A stretch of 64,000 nucleotides of DNA from Streptomyces griseus (GTDB lineage Bacteria; Actinomycetota; Actinomycetes; Streptomycetales; Streptomycetaceae), in assembly GCF_900460065.1 (NCBI RefSeq), contig NZ_UAVD01000024.1:186001-250000 (forward strand). Direction: 5' to 3'. This document shows, piece after piece, positions 8,718-18,293 of this stretch. A program made the translations under genes and the position numbers. Within the stretch, counting starts at the first letter, position 1, and every line of letters starts with the position of its first letter. The notes beneath the pieces are model-generated. The model was not told the origin of the DNA. It saw nothing but the letters and a program-made list of their open reading frames with translations, and made no database searches.

Positions 8718-9929
8718 TCACGTCAGGGCACTCTTCGCCGCCCAGTCCTCCCACGACAGGTTCCACGCGCCGTACCCGTTGCCCTCGGCGACCGTGCCCT
8801 TGGCCTGTGTGCCGGTCATCTCGAACGGGTCGCCCACCCGCACCTGTCCGTACAGGGCCGCGGCGTCCGCGTCGCTCATCCCGACGCACCCCGAACTCCG
8901 GTTGGCCCGACCGAAGACGCCCGCGTTCCACGGGGCCGCGTGCGCGTACATCCCGGACCAGGTCAGCCGCATGGAGTAGTCGACCATCTTGTCGTAGGCG
9001 TCGCCCAGGCCCACCGTCTCGGAGCGCATGTTGATCGTGCCCTCCTTCGACATCAGGACCGCCGTGCCCCGCCAGGACGCCTTCTCGCCGCCCGGCGTGC
9101 CCGCCGACATCGGGATGTCCAGGACCGGCTTCCCGTCCCGGTGCAGGGCGAGCCGGGACCGGTCGAGGTCGACCTTGACCACCTGGGCCGCGCCGATCGT
9201 GAACGTCGTCGTGTAGTCGCGGACGAACCAGCCGCCGTCCGCGCCCGTGTCGACGCCGTTCAGCCGGGCGTCCAGGGTGACCTTCGTGCCGGGCTTCCAG
9301 TACTCCCTGGGCCGCCAGTCGACGCGGTCCTTGCCCGAGTGGTCCCGGAGCCAGCCCCAGGAGCCCTCGGTGCCGTTGGACGTGGAGACCTCCAGAGCCC
9401 GCTCGACGGCGGCCTTGTTCTTCACGGGGTGGTCGAAGACGACGGACAGCGGCTGGGCGATGCCCACGGTCGTGTTCTTTCCCGGCGCGAGGAGAAGCTT
9501 GTTGACCTTTTCCGCCTCTGCGGTGGTGAAGGAGGCCCGGTCGCCGCCGCCCTGCGTGTCCCGTGCCTCGACCGTGTACGCGGTACCGGGGGCGGCGACC
9601 CGGTCGGAGGTCCAGGTCCGGCCGTCGGCGGATATCTTCCCCGTCAGCGTGCCGTCCTCGCCTGCCGTCACCGCCACCGTCTTCAGTTTGCCGTGAGCCA
9701 GTGTCACCTTCACCGGCCCGCCCGGGGCCGCCGCCGTCCCCCGGAGGTTGACCGAGACGCTGGTGTCGGGCGCCTCGGCCTCCCCGCCCACCTCGGCGGA
9801 GACCGAGGGGTCGCCCGAGCACGCGGTGAGCGCGGCGGCGAGCAGGGCCGCGGGCCCGGTCAGGGCGAGCCGGGTCCTCCGGCCGGAGGGGGCGGCGGAA
9901 CGGCGGACGCGCGGACGTGCGGAACTCAA
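8718..9929 (-). CDS. L,D-transpeptidase lipoprotein with Ig-like domains
   Basis: 403 residues. N-terminal basic stretch, hydrophobic segment and lipobox LTACS (Cys about residue 37) indicate a lipoprotein. Two bacterial Ig-like domains follow (about 45-150 and 150-250). Then comes the YkuD catalytic domain, with the active-site His in HAAPWN and the nucleophile Cys in SSGCVGMS. Such enzymes make 3-3 peptidoglycan cross-links, abundant in Actinobacteria, outside the membrane. The start is a TTG at 9929, supported by GGAGG eight bases upstream on the minus strand; no nearby ATG or GTG fits as well. Confidence 0.9.
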   Translation of the reverse strand: MSSARPRVRRSAAPSGRRTRLALTGPAALLAAALTACSGDPSVSAEVGGEAEAPDTSVSVNLRGTAAAPGGPVKVTLAHGKLKTVAVTAGEDGTLTGKISADGRTWTSDRVAAPGTAYTVEARDTQGGGDRASFTTAEAEKVNKLLLAPGKNTTVGIAQPLSVVFDHPVKNKAAVERALEVSTSNGTEGSWGWLRDHSGKDRVDWRPREYWKPGTKVTLDARLNGVDTGADGGWFVRDYTTTFTIGAAQVVKVDLDRSRLALHRDGKPVLDIPMSAGTPGGEKASWRGTAVLMSKEGTINMRSETVGLGDAYDKMVDYSMRLTWSGMYAHAAPWNAGVFGRANRSSGCVGMSDADAAALYGQVRVGDPFEMTGTQAKGTVAEGNGYGAWNLSWEDWAAKSALT

Positions 9930-10235
9930 CGGAAAAACCTCCAGGGCAGGGGTGCTACCAGGGGAGAGGCATTTCCCTCATGTCGGGTTCCTTCCTTGCT
10001 CCGGAGAAACCTCACCGCCTTGGAGAGACCCCGCCGCCCGGGAGGGACCGCGCCGCCCGGGAGGGACCGCGCCGCCCGGTCCGGCGCACGCTCCACCGCG
10101 CGACCCGGCAAAGGCTCTCCACCGCCGGCGGACAGCACGCCGTCGAACAGGGTGCCGCTTCACCGCGTACGGCCACGCACGTCAACTCCGGTTCTTCCCG
10201 GGGGGAATCATTGCCGTCCCGCGGCAACCGCGGGG
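9930..10235. other. Intergenic region with a short tandem repeat
   Basis: 306 bases upstream of the L,D-transpeptidase. A 19-bp unit (GCCGCCCGGGAGGGACCGC) is present at 10033-10051 and 10052-10070, with a 9-bp partial third copy at 10071-10079. The segment should contain the transpeptidase promoter, but I could not assign -35/-10 boxes with confidence. No gene was recognised. Confidence 0.5.
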
Positions 10236-10856
10236 TCAGCCGTCCCGGCGGGCGCCGCGGAGCCTCTCCCGCCTGCCGAGGACGGCCTTCGCGGGGAAGA
10301 GGGCGAGCCACCACCACATGGCCGCCTGGGGTGCGAAGAAGGCGATGGGCACGGACGCCCCGAACACGACGATCGTCGCGCCCAGATCGGCGGCGGTGTC
10401 CCGCCACTCGCCCACGCCGCGCACCCCGTGCCTCCCTCTCAGCGTCGCGAACATGGCGAGCTGCAACAGGTCGATGAGGCAGATGGTCGCGGCGTACATC
10501 GCCACCGCCAACGGCTCGCGGTCCCCGTACTCGGCCAGGAGCGACGTGGGGAACGGAACCAGCGCGATCACGCCGAGCACCGCGAGGGCCAGATGCTGGG
10601 GGAGCCCGCCCGTCTTCGCGGACATCAGCAGGATCTGCCGCTGGTCGCGCCAGAAGATGTACAGGATGAGGAAGCTCAGCGCGTAGGCGGCGAGCTGGGG
10701 AACGGTCTCGCGCAGCGCGGCGTGGAACTGCCCGGAGTCCAGGTCCGGTGCGACGCGGACCTCGAGCGCCAGGAGCGTCATGGCGATCGCGAAGATGCCG
10801 TCGGTCAAGGTGATCAAACGGTCGGGGCGTGCTGGTGAAGGGCTGCCGTTACTCAC
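10236..10856 (-). CDS. TMEM175-family (DUF1211) membrane protein
   Basis: About 206 residues from GTG 10856. The first membrane helix carries the family signature, here LTDGIFAIAMTLLALEV, equivalent to the FSDGVFAIA pore motif of TMEM175 potassium channels. About six hydrophobic segments follow, the usual number for a bacterial homolog. The frame stays open upstream to 11174, but that part is Arg/Pro/Ser-rich with no membrane or domain character, so it is treated as noncoding. GTG 10865 is an alternative start. It is possibly a K+-permeable channel; many Streptomyces copies have no tested function. Confidence 0.78.
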   Translation of the reverse strand: MSNGSPSPARPDRLITLTDGIFAIAMTLLALEVRVAPDLDSGQFHAALRETVPQLAAYALSFLILYIFWRDQRQILLMSAKTGGLPQHLALAVLGVIALVPFPTSLLAEYGDREPLAVAMYAATICLIDLLQLAMFATLRGRHGVRGVGEWRDTAADLGATIVVFGASVPIAFFAPQAAMWWWLALFPAKAVLGRRERLRGARRDG

Positions 10857-11275
10857 CCGGGCCACCCTGCTCCCTCGCCCGCGACCGACCGCGAATTGCT
10901 CCGACTGCGGGCACGCCGCCCCACCGGTGGACCGCTGGGCGGCCGTCCGGAGCGTCAACCCCTTCGGCGGCCGGTTCACCCTCCGCGGCGGTGAGGGCGA
11001 GGAGCGCGCGCGATCTTCAGGCCAGGACGGGAGTGGAGAGGAGCGCGGCGTGGGGCGTGTGGGGCGGGAGCGTCCCCGGTGCGGCGGAGGAACCCGGGAA
11101 CGGACCGTGATCCGACGTCCAAACGCGTCGCGCGGGGTTGGCCGACGGTCACTCGTGGTCGCTTCACGGGACACGTCGCATGAGTTGAGCTACTGGCTGT
11201 TCCGCCCCGCCGCGACCCGTGAGGCACGTGCGCGCGGCGGGGCGCTCCACGAGCATCGACTTGAGGGGAAGACCG
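10857..11275. other. 419-base intergenic region
   Basis: This separates the divergently read TMEM175-like and DUF11 genes, so promoters for both should lie here. Apart from the ribosome binding site GAGGGGAAG before 11276, I see no convincing promoter boxes, long inverted repeats or small genes. Confidence 0.4.
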
Positions 11276-12676
11276 ATGTCCACACCTTCAGCCCCACTGC
11301 GCGTCGCCCTGGCCAACGGCAGTTTCGAAGAGCCCTCGGTGACCGGAGTGGAGATCCTGCCGGACTCCTCGCAGACGCAGGCGGCCAAGCGTGTCCCGGG
11401 CTGGCTGACCACCGCCACCGACCACCGGATCGAACTGTGGCGGTCGGGCTTCAACGGGGTGCCCGCGGCCCATGGCGCCCAGTTCGCCGAACTCAACGCG
11501 AACCAGGTCTCCACGCTCTACCAGGATCTGCCGAGTACCCCCGGCACGACGCTGTACTGGCGGCTCTACCACCGGGGCCGGCAGGGGGACGACACCATGG
11601 CGCTGGACATCGGGGCGCCCGGCTCCACGGTGGAGCAGCGCCGGTTCACCGACGGCACGACCGCCTGGGGCTACTACACGGGCACGTACACGGTGCCGGC
11701 CGGCCAGGTCCTGACGCGGTTCGCGTTCCGCTCCATCTCGGCCGCCGGCGGCAACCAGGGCATCGGGAACTTCCTGGACGGCATCTTCTTCGGCACCGCC
11801 CCCTACGTGGAACTCGCCAAGGCCGCCGTTCCCGCCGGGCCGCTGGAGGTCGGGGACACCGTCACCTACCGGGTCACGGCCAAGAACGAGGGCGGGGGCG
11901 CGGCCGAGGACCTCGTCCTCACCGACGTCATCCCGCGCGGGACGACCTACCTGCCCGGATCCCTGCGCGTCGTGGACGGGCCGAACGCCGGGACCAAGAG
12001 CGACGCGCAGGGCGACGACCAAGCGTACTACGACGCGGAGGAGGACAAGGTCGTCTTCCACCTCGGCAACGGCGCCTCGGGGGACGCGGGCGGAAGCCTG
12101 CCCAACACCGAGACCCTGCCGGCGGGGACCACCGTGGAGTACCGGGTCGTCATCTCCCGGGAGAGCGGCGGGGAACGGATCAGCAATACGGCGACCGCCA
12201 CCTACGAGAACCGTCTCGGCGACACACCGCAGCCCCTGACGTCCACGTCCAACGAGCAGATCACCCAGGTCAAGCCCGCCGCCGACCTGACCGTGACGAA
12301 GGCCGCCGACGCCACCACGGTCACCGTCGGCCAGACGGTCACCTACCGCGTCACGGTCCGCAACACCGGCCCGAACCCCGCCACCGGGGTCTCCGTCACC
12401 GACCGGCTCCCCGAAGGCCTCGCCTTCCTTTCGGCCGACGGAACCCAGGGCGGCCACGACCCGGCGACCGGTCGCTGGGCCGTGGGCGACCTGGCCGACG
12501 GCGCCACCGCCACGCTCGTCGTCCGGGCCAAGGCGACCAGGCCAGGACGGGTCGCGAACACCGCCTCGGTCACCGGCCAGGAGAAGGACCCCGACATCAC
12601 GAATAACACCGACACCGTCACGATCTGCGTGCAACCGGCCCCCTCCTGCTGCGACCCCTGCTCCACCGGCGCCTGA
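11276..12676 (+). CDS. DUF11-repeat surface-type protein without signal peptide
   Basis: 466 residues. An N-terminal beta-sandwich of about 175 residues (GSFEEP near the start, then FAELNANQVSTLYQDL) resembles carbohydrate-binding-like modules. Two DUF11 repeats follow (about 180-335 and 345-455; VGDTVTYRVTAKNEG and VGQTVTYRVTVRNTGPNPATGVSVTD). The protein ends in a Cys-rich tail CVQPAPSCCDPCSTGA. DUF11 repeats are usually extracellular, yet neither ATG 11276 nor the upstream GTG 11219 gives a Sec or Tat signal, and there is no LPXTG motif. GAGGGGAAG before ATG 11276 supports this start. Function unknown. Confidence 0.8.
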   Translation: MSTPSAPLRVALANGSFEEPSVTGVEILPDSSQTQAAKRVPGWLTTATDHRIELWRSGFNGVPAAHGAQFAELNANQVSTLYQDLPSTPGTTLYWRLYHRGRQGDDTMALDIGAPGSTVEQRRFTDGTTAWGYYTGTYTVPAGQVLTRFAFRSISAAGGNQGIGNFLDGIFFGTAPYVELAKAAVPAGPLEVGDTVTYRVTAKNEGGGAAEDLVLTDVIPRGTTYLPGSLRVVDGPNAGTKSDAQGDDQAYYDAEEDKVVFHLGNGASGDAGGSLPNTETLPAGTTVEYRVVISRESGGERISNTATATYENRLGDTPQPLTSTSNEQITQVKPAADLTVTKAADATTVTVGQTVTYRVTVRNTGPNPATGVSVTDRLPEGLAFLSADGTQGGHDPATGRWAVGDLADGATATLVVRAKATRPGRVANTASVTGQEKDPDITNNTDTVTICVQPAPSCCDPCSTGA

Positions 12677-12678
12677 GG

Positions 12679-12706
12679 GCCGTCCCGCCAGGACCCGCGG
12701 GACGGC
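12679..12706 (+). terminator. Hairpin terminator after the DUF11 gene, first stem
   Basis: Perfect 10-bp arms GCCGTCCCGC (12679-12688) and GCGGGACGGC (12697-12706), starting three bases after the stop codon. Confidence 0.55.
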
Positions 12707-12726
12707 ACCGGCCGGGAGGCCTCCGA

Positions 12727-12766
12727 CGGCACCCCCGCCCACCACGGCCGGTGGGCGGGGGTGCCG
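12727..12766 (+). terminator. Strong hairpin terminator, second stem
   Basis: A 17-bp perfect stem. The arms run 12727-12743 and 12750-12766 around a 6-base loop ACGGCC. It lies 50 bp after the DUF11 gene and forms a tandem terminator with the preceding stem. Confidence 0.65.
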
Positions 12767-12819
12767 CACGGCCATGTCCCGGCCCCCCCCGGGTGCCGGG
12801 CCGTGGAGCCGAGCACTTG

Positions 12820-12849
12820 CATATTGGTAACCAATGAGTTACCAATATG
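12820..12849 (+). promoter_or_regulatory. ArsR operator overlapping the start codon
   Basis: Perfect 12-bp inverted repeat: CATATTGGTAAC (12820-12831) and GTTACCAATATG (12838-12849), with spacer CAATGA. The regulator's ATG (12834-12836) lies in the spacer. The site is AT-rich against a very GC-rich background. No Shine-Dalgarno sequence precedes the ATG. CATATT (12820-12825) sits where a -10 box of a leaderless transcript would be. Autorepression by the downstream ArsR-type protein is the simplest reading (inference). Confidence 0.75.
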
Positions 12850-13229
12850 GGGTGGACCCGTTCGACGCCCTGGCCGACCCCGTACGTCGGGACCTGCTGC
12901 GCGCCCTCGCCTCCGGCCCGGCCCGGGTGGTCGACCTCGCGGCGCGGCATCCGATCAGCCGGCCCGCGGTGAGCAAGCATCTGCGTGTGCTCACCGAGGC
13001 GGGGCTGGTCACCGTCGAGGATCGCGGTCGCGAGCGCCACTACGCGCTCGCCCGTGCGGGCCTCGCGCCGGTCCGCGCCCTGCTCGACGAGCTCGCCGCG
13101 CGGCGCCCCCCGATCCCCGAGAGCGCCTTCGACGCCCTCGACCTGGAGGTCCGCAGAACCGTTCACGACCGCCGGGCCGGCGCCGACGCCGCACCCGACG
13201 CCGTAAGACCTCAGGAGGAATCCGCATGA
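12834..13229 (+). CDS. ArsR/SmtB-family winged-helix regulator
   Basis: 131 residues, the compact metal-independent type usually paired with an SRPBCC protein. The winged helix covers about 8-85. It has DALADPVRRDLLRALA at the start, recognition helix region HPISRPAVSKHLRVLTEAG, and wing VEDRGRERHYAL. No CXC metal-binding motif is present, so metal sensing is unlikely. The start codon lies inside its own palindromic operator. The stop overlaps the start of the SRPBCC gene by ATGA, so the pair is co-translated. Confidence 0.88.
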   Translation: MSYQYGVDPFDALADPVRRDLLRALASGPARVVDLAARHPISRPAVSKHLRVLTEAGLVTVEDRGRERHYALARAGLAPVRALLDELAARRPPIPESAFDALDLEVRRTVHDRRAGADAAPDAVRPQEESA

Positions 13230-13735
13230 CCAGCACCCCCACCGGGCGTCGCGTGACCGTCGACGGCCTGGACAGCATCGCCTTCGACCGCACCTTCCGG
13301 GCCGGCATCGAGGACGTCTGGGCGGCGGTCACCGAGCCGGAGCGGCTGGCCCGGTGGATCGGCGCATGGACGGGCGACCCGTCGACCGGATCGGTGCGCT
13401 TCCGGATGCTCTACGAGGGCGACGAGCACCAGGCCGAGCTTTTCACCATCGAGGAGTGCCGGGCCCCTCGTCGTCTCGTCCTCACGTCACGGGTGCCCGG
13501 GCAGGAGTTCGCCTGGCACATGACCCTCACGCTCGTCGAGCACGAGGGCGTCACCACGCTCACGTTCAGCCAGTCCGTCGGCGACGACCCGGCCATGGCG
13601 GGCGGGGTCGGCCCCGGCTGGGACTACTACCTCGACCGGCTCGTCGTCGCCGAGACCGGTGGTGACCCGGCATCCGTCGACTTCGGTGACTACCACCCGG
13701 TCCACGCGCAGCACTACCTCGACCTGTTCGGCTGA
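13226..13735 (+). CDS. SRPBCC/AHSA1-domain protein
   Basis: 169 residues, one START-like SRPBCC domain (about 18-165). Motifs include FDRTFRAGIEDVWAAVTEPERLARWIGAWTGD (given here as a span, residues about 17-48) and a late GWDYYLDRLV. This fold encloses a hydrophobic ligand pocket. Such proteins are often encoded with an ArsR repressor and may bind the inducing small molecule or act on it; no catalytic residue is evident. ATG 13226 has AGGAGG 7 bases upstream and overlaps the regulator stop. Ligand unknown. Confidence 0.85.
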   Translation: MTSTPTGRRVTVDGLDSIAFDRTFRAGIEDVWAAVTEPERLARWIGAWTGDPSTGSVRFRMLYEGDEHQAELFTIEECRAPRRLVLTSRVPGQEFAWHMTLTLVEHEGVTTLTFSQSVGDDPAMAGGVGPGWDYYLDRLVVAETGGDPASVDFGDYHPVHAQHYLDLFG

Positions 13736-13760
13736 GCCCGAGGGGGCGGCGGGCACGAGG

Positions 13761-13796
13761 GCCGGGGGGCGCCCGAGAAGACGGACGCCCCCCGGC
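13761..13796. terminator. Convergent hairpin terminator
   Basis: 11-bp perfect arms at 13761-13771 (GCCGGGGGGCG) and 13786-13796 (CGCCCCCCGGC). They lie between the convergent SRPBCC and trypsin genes, so the stem can serve both. Confidence 0.6.
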
Positions 13797-13845
13797 GCTG
13801 ATCAGGGGTGATCACCCGGGAGCGGCCGGGTGCCGGTACGTGCCG

Positions 13846-14853
<1,008 letters not shown>

Positions 14854-14920
14854 TCACGTACGCCGTGCGGGACCGCCGCCGCGGGGGGCGCCGGACACCC
14901 GGCAGAGGGGGCGGGCCGCC

Positions 14921-15859
14921 CTACCCGTCTGCCGGAGGGCCGGAGCGGGAGGCCCGGTAGGAGCTCCAGTCGGCTCGCCCTCCGGCCCCCAGGACCTCGA
15001 CGGGCGCGGACAGTTCCCGGCTGGGGCGGGCGCGCAGTTCGCGGCGGGCCGCCCGGGCGACGAGGACCGGGAACAACGGCCGAAGGGGCTGGCACCAGCG
15101 GAGCCAGGGCGGGGCGTAGATGTTGCGGCTGCGGCGGGCGATGCCCCGGGTCAGCCACTGGGCGACCTGGGCGGAGCTGTGGACGCGGCGGGCGGGGCGG
15201 GGCTGATTGCGGCGCAGCGCTTCGAGGACGGGATCGTCGTCGATGCCGGTGAGCATGTCGGTGCCGGTCCAGTGCAGATAGGCGATGCCGACCCGGACGC
15301 CGTCCGGCTCCACCTCACCGCGCAGCGCCAGGGCGAACGACTCGGCCCCCGCCTTGGAGGCGCAGTAGGCGCTCATCATGGGAGCGGCTCCGAACGCCGC
15401 GGTGGAGGCGATCTGGAGGAAGTACCCGCGGGTGGCGGTGAGCTGGGGGAGGAAGGCGCGGGCGGTGTCGGCGGAGCCGGTGAGATTGACGTCGATGACG
15501 CGCTGCCAGAGCTCGGCGTCGGTGCGGTCGAACGGGCCGCTCACCGCGATCCCGGCGTTGGCCACGACCACGCTCGCCGGCCCGAGCCCCGTTTCCACGC
15601 GGCGGGCCGCGTCCGCGAGCGCCGTGCGGTCGGTGATGTCGCACTCGACGCAGATGCTGGGGCCGGAGAGGGACGCGGCGGTCTCCCGCAGGGTCGCCCT
15701 TTCCCGGCCGAGCAGGGCGACGTGCATTCCGGCGTCGGAGAGGCTGCGGGCGAGCGCTTCGCCGACGCCGCGAGCGGCACCGGTGACGACCGCGACCCGC
15801 CCGTGCAGGGGGCCGCCGGGAACACGGCGGCCGTGGGACCCGTCGGGGCTGTGGTGCAT
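14921..15859 (-). CDS. SDR-family oxidoreductase with C-terminal extension
   Basis: 312 residues from ATG 15859, supported by GAGGAG five bases upstream. The cofactor motif is TGAARGVG (about residues 26-33), with NAGI near 100, the catalytic Ser in IASTAAFGA, and the catalytic Tyr/Lys in YCASK. The C-terminal 70 residues (RRSRNIYAPPWLRWCQPLRPLFPVL, spanning about 235-259) extend beyond the classical SDR core and look membrane-peripheral. This layout is common in mycobacterial and Streptomyces SDRs of unknown lipid-like substrates. The frame is open upstream to 16453, but that part is low-complexity and noncoding-like. Confidence 0.85.
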   Translation of the reverse strand: MHHSPDGSHGRRVPGGPLHGRVAVVTGAARGVGEALARSLSDAGMHVALLGRERATLRETAASLSGPSICVECDITDRTALADAARRVETGLGPASVVVANAGIAVSGPFDRTDAELWQRVIDVNLTGSADTARAFLPQLTATRGYFLQIASTAAFGAAPMMSAYCASKAGAESFALALRGEVEPDGVRVGIAYLHWTGTDMLTGIDDDPVLEALRRNQPRPARRVHSSAQVAQWLTRGIARRSRNIYAPPWLRWCQPLRPLFPVLVARAARRELRARPSRELSAPVEVLGAGGRADWSSYRASRSGPPADG

Positions 15860-16331
15860 CGGTTCTCCTCGCTCGCTGACCGCGCCACCGCACGGCCGGC
15901 CCTCCGCACCACCGTCGAGCCACCGGCCGGCCCCCGCAACCGGGTCTGCGGCACTCGGACCAAGGGCCGGGAAGCGAGGTCGCGAAGAGGGCCCGAGCGC
16001 CGGCGAGCATGGGTGCCGGTGCCGGTGCCGGTGTTGCCTGCCCGGTGCGGGTGCGCTCCCCGCATCCGGGTGACTCCGCCCGTGTGAGGGCAGGGGGCCG
16101 CTCAGCCTGCGGCCCCGTAGCCCAGCGGTCAGCGGGTCACGGACGGCTCCGTCGGATGCGACGTCGCGAGACGGAGAGCGCCGGCGGGCCGGCCGCGGAG
16201 GATCTGCTCCCTCGACTCCCTTGCCCGCTGAGGAATTCGTCTCGTGGGCGCGGGCGAGTCCGAGGCGGTCCTGACGATCCGGCATGCCCGGGGCTACCCT
16301 GCGGCGGGAGATCCGTTGACTGGAGGTACGT
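15860..16331. other. 472-base divergent intergenic region
   Basis: It holds the promoters of the SDR (minus) and gamma-glutamyltransferase (plus). It contains three and a half tandem copies of GGTGCC (16012-16035). No gene, clear -35/-10 pair or long inverted repeat was recognised. Confidence 0.4.
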
Positions 16332-18149
16332 ATGCGCCGTTCCGTCGGCCGGAACACGTCGCTGTTGGCCGTACTCGCCGTGGTCGCGTCGGTGGGAGCC
16401 GCCGCCCCGGCGGGCTCGGCGCCGTCCGCCGCCCCGCGTCCCGCGCCGCCCAAGTCCCCGGTGGCGGTGGGCTACGGGGGAGCGGTGGCGAGCGTCGACC
16501 CGGACGCGTCGGCCGCCGGGATCGAGGTGCTCCGCAAGGGCGGCAACGCGGTGGACGCGGCCGTGGCGACGGCCGCCGCGCTCGGGGTGACCGAGCCGTA
16601 CTCGGCGGGCGTCGGCGGCGGTGGCTACTTCGTCCACTACGACGCGAAGAAGCGCCAGGTGCGGACCATCGACGGCCGCGAGACCGCGCCCCGCAGCGCG
16701 GACGCCTCCCTCTTCCTGGAGAACGGCAAGCCGATCCCCTTCGAGGAGGGCGTGACCAGCGGTCTCGGCGTCGGCACGCCCGGCACCCCGGCCACCTGGG
16801 AGCGGGCCCTGGACGCGTGGGGCAGCAAGTCCCTCCGTACGCTGCTGAAACCGGCCGAGCGCCTGGCCAGGGACGGCTTCGTCGTGGACGGCACCTTCCG
16901 CTCGCAGACGGCCTCCAACCAGGCCCGGTTCGCCGACTTCCCGGCCTCCGCCGAGCTGTTCCTGCCGGGCGGTGAACTCCCCGTGGTCGGCTCCGTGTTC
17001 AAGAACCCCGACCTGGCCCGTACGTACGAGAAGCTCGGCCGCGAGGGCGTCGGGGCCCTGTACCGGGGTGAGTTGGCCGACGACATCGTCCGTACGGTGC
17101 GCAATCCGCCCGTCGATCCCGACGCCACCCGGGTGGTGCGGCCCGGCGATCTGACCCGCGCCGACCTCGCCGCCTACCGGACCCTGCGCCAGGACCCCAC
17201 CAGGGTGAACTACCGGGGCCTGGACGTCTACGGTATGGCCCCCTCCTCGTCCGGCGGCACCGGCGTCGGCGAGGCCCTCAACATCCTGGAGTCCACCGAC
17301 CTCTCCCGCGCGGACCGGGTGCGCTACCTCCACCGCCTGATCGAGGCGAGCCGGATCGCGTTCGCCGACCGGGGACGCTGGGTCGGCGACCCCGCGTTCG
17401 AGGACGTGCCCACGAAGGGGCTGCTGAGCCAGCGGTTCGCCGACGCGCGGGAGTGCCTGATCCGCGACGACAGGGCGCTGACCAGCCCGCTGGCGCCGGG
17501 CGACCCTCGGCACCCGGAGCGGTGCGGCAGCGGCGGCACGGCCGCGCCCACCACCTTCGAGGGCGAGAACACCACCCACCTCACGACGGCCGACAAGTGG
17601 GGCAACGTCGTCGCCTACACCCTAACCATCGAGTCCACCGGAGGCAGCGCCATCACCGTGCCCGGTCGGGGGTTCCTGCTCAACAACGAACTGACCGACT
17701 TCTCCTTCGCGCCCGCCAACCCGGCGGTCCACGACCCGAACCTGCCGGGACCGGGCAAGCGGCCGCGTTCTTCGATGTCGCCCACCATCGTGCTGGAGCA
17801 CGGCAAGCCGGTGCTCGCGCTCGGCTCGCCGGGCGGGGCCACGATCATCACGACCGTGCTCCAGTCGCTCACCGGTCACCTGGACCGGGGGCTCCCGCTG
17901 GTCGACGCGATCGCCGCGCCGCGCGCCAGCCAGCGCAACACGCCGACGACGGAGATCGAGCCGGAGCTGTGGAACAGCCCGGTCCGCGCGGAGTTGGAGA
18001 AGCTCGGCCACGCCTTCAAGCAGAATCCGGAGATCGGGGCCGCCACCGGGGTGCAGCGGCTGCCCGACGGCCGCTGGCTGGCGGCGGCGGAAAAGGTGCG
18101 CCGCGGCGGCGGTTCGGCCATGGTGGTGCATCCGGGCGGCGGTCGCTGA
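16332..18149 (+). CDS. ggt: Gamma-glutamyltransferase (Ntn hydrolase), secreted
   Basis: 605 residues. Sec signal peptide (about 1-30, hydrophobic LLAVLAVVASVGAAAP). The proenzyme self-cleaves before a Thr to give large and small subunits. The expected site here is ENTTHLTTADKWGN, with Thr414 becoming the N-terminal nucleophile of the small subunit. Other family motifs: GVGGGGYF, the substrate-binding region, and SMSPTIV and SPGGATI late in the small subunit. It acts on gamma-glutamyl compounds such as glutathione outside the cell. ATG 16332 has GGAGG eight bases upstream. Confidence 0.92.
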   Translation: MRRSVGRNTSLLAVLAVVASVGAAAPAGSAPSAAPRPAPPKSPVAVGYGGAVASVDPDASAAGIEVLRKGGNAVDAAVATAAALGVTEPYSAGVGGGGYFVHYDAKKRQVRTIDGRETAPRSADASLFLENGKPIPFEEGVTSGLGVGTPGTPATWERALDAWGSKSLRTLLKPAERLARDGFVVDGTFRSQTASNQARFADFPASAELFLPGGELPVVGSVFKNPDLARTYEKLGREGVGALYRGELADDIVRTVRNPPVDPDATRVVRPGDLTRADLAAYRTLRQDPTRVNYRGLDVYGMAPSSSGGTGVGEALNILESTDLSRADRVRYLHRLIEASRIAFADRGRWVGDPAFEDVPTKGLLSQRFADARECLIRDDRALTSPLAPGDPRHPERCGSGGTAAPTTFEGENTTHLTTADKWGNVVAYTLTIESTGGSAITVPGRGFLLNNELTDFSFAPANPAVHDPNLPGPGKRPRSSMSPTIVLEHGKPVLALGSPGGATIITTVLQSLTGHLDRGLPLVDAIAAPRASQRNTPTTEIEPELWNSPVRAELEKLGHAFKQNPEIGAATGVQRLPDGRWLAAAEKVRRGGGSAMVVHPGGGR

Positions 18150-18174
18150 GCCGCCCGGACGAAGCACGGGCCCC

Positions 18175-18214
18175 GGGGCCGGCACCACGCGTGACAGCGC
18201 GCGGTGCCGGCCCC
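18175..18214 (+). terminator. Hairpin terminator after ggt
   Basis: Perfect 12-bp arms GGGGCCGGCACC (18175-18186) and GGTGCCGGCCCC (18203-18214), 26 bases after the ggt stop, extendable by one further pair. Confidence 0.65.
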
Positions 18215-18293
18215 GCGGCCTTGGCGTGCCGGCGAGGGGATCCGTACGGGATTCCCTCGCCGGCCCACGGAACGGAAAGGGGTCCTCCGCACC

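Noticed and set aside
10857..11174. N-terminal extension of the TMEM175-like frame
   Set aside because: Arg/Pro/Ser-rich without membrane or domain character; the family begins near the pore helix, so the upstream part is treated as intergenic.
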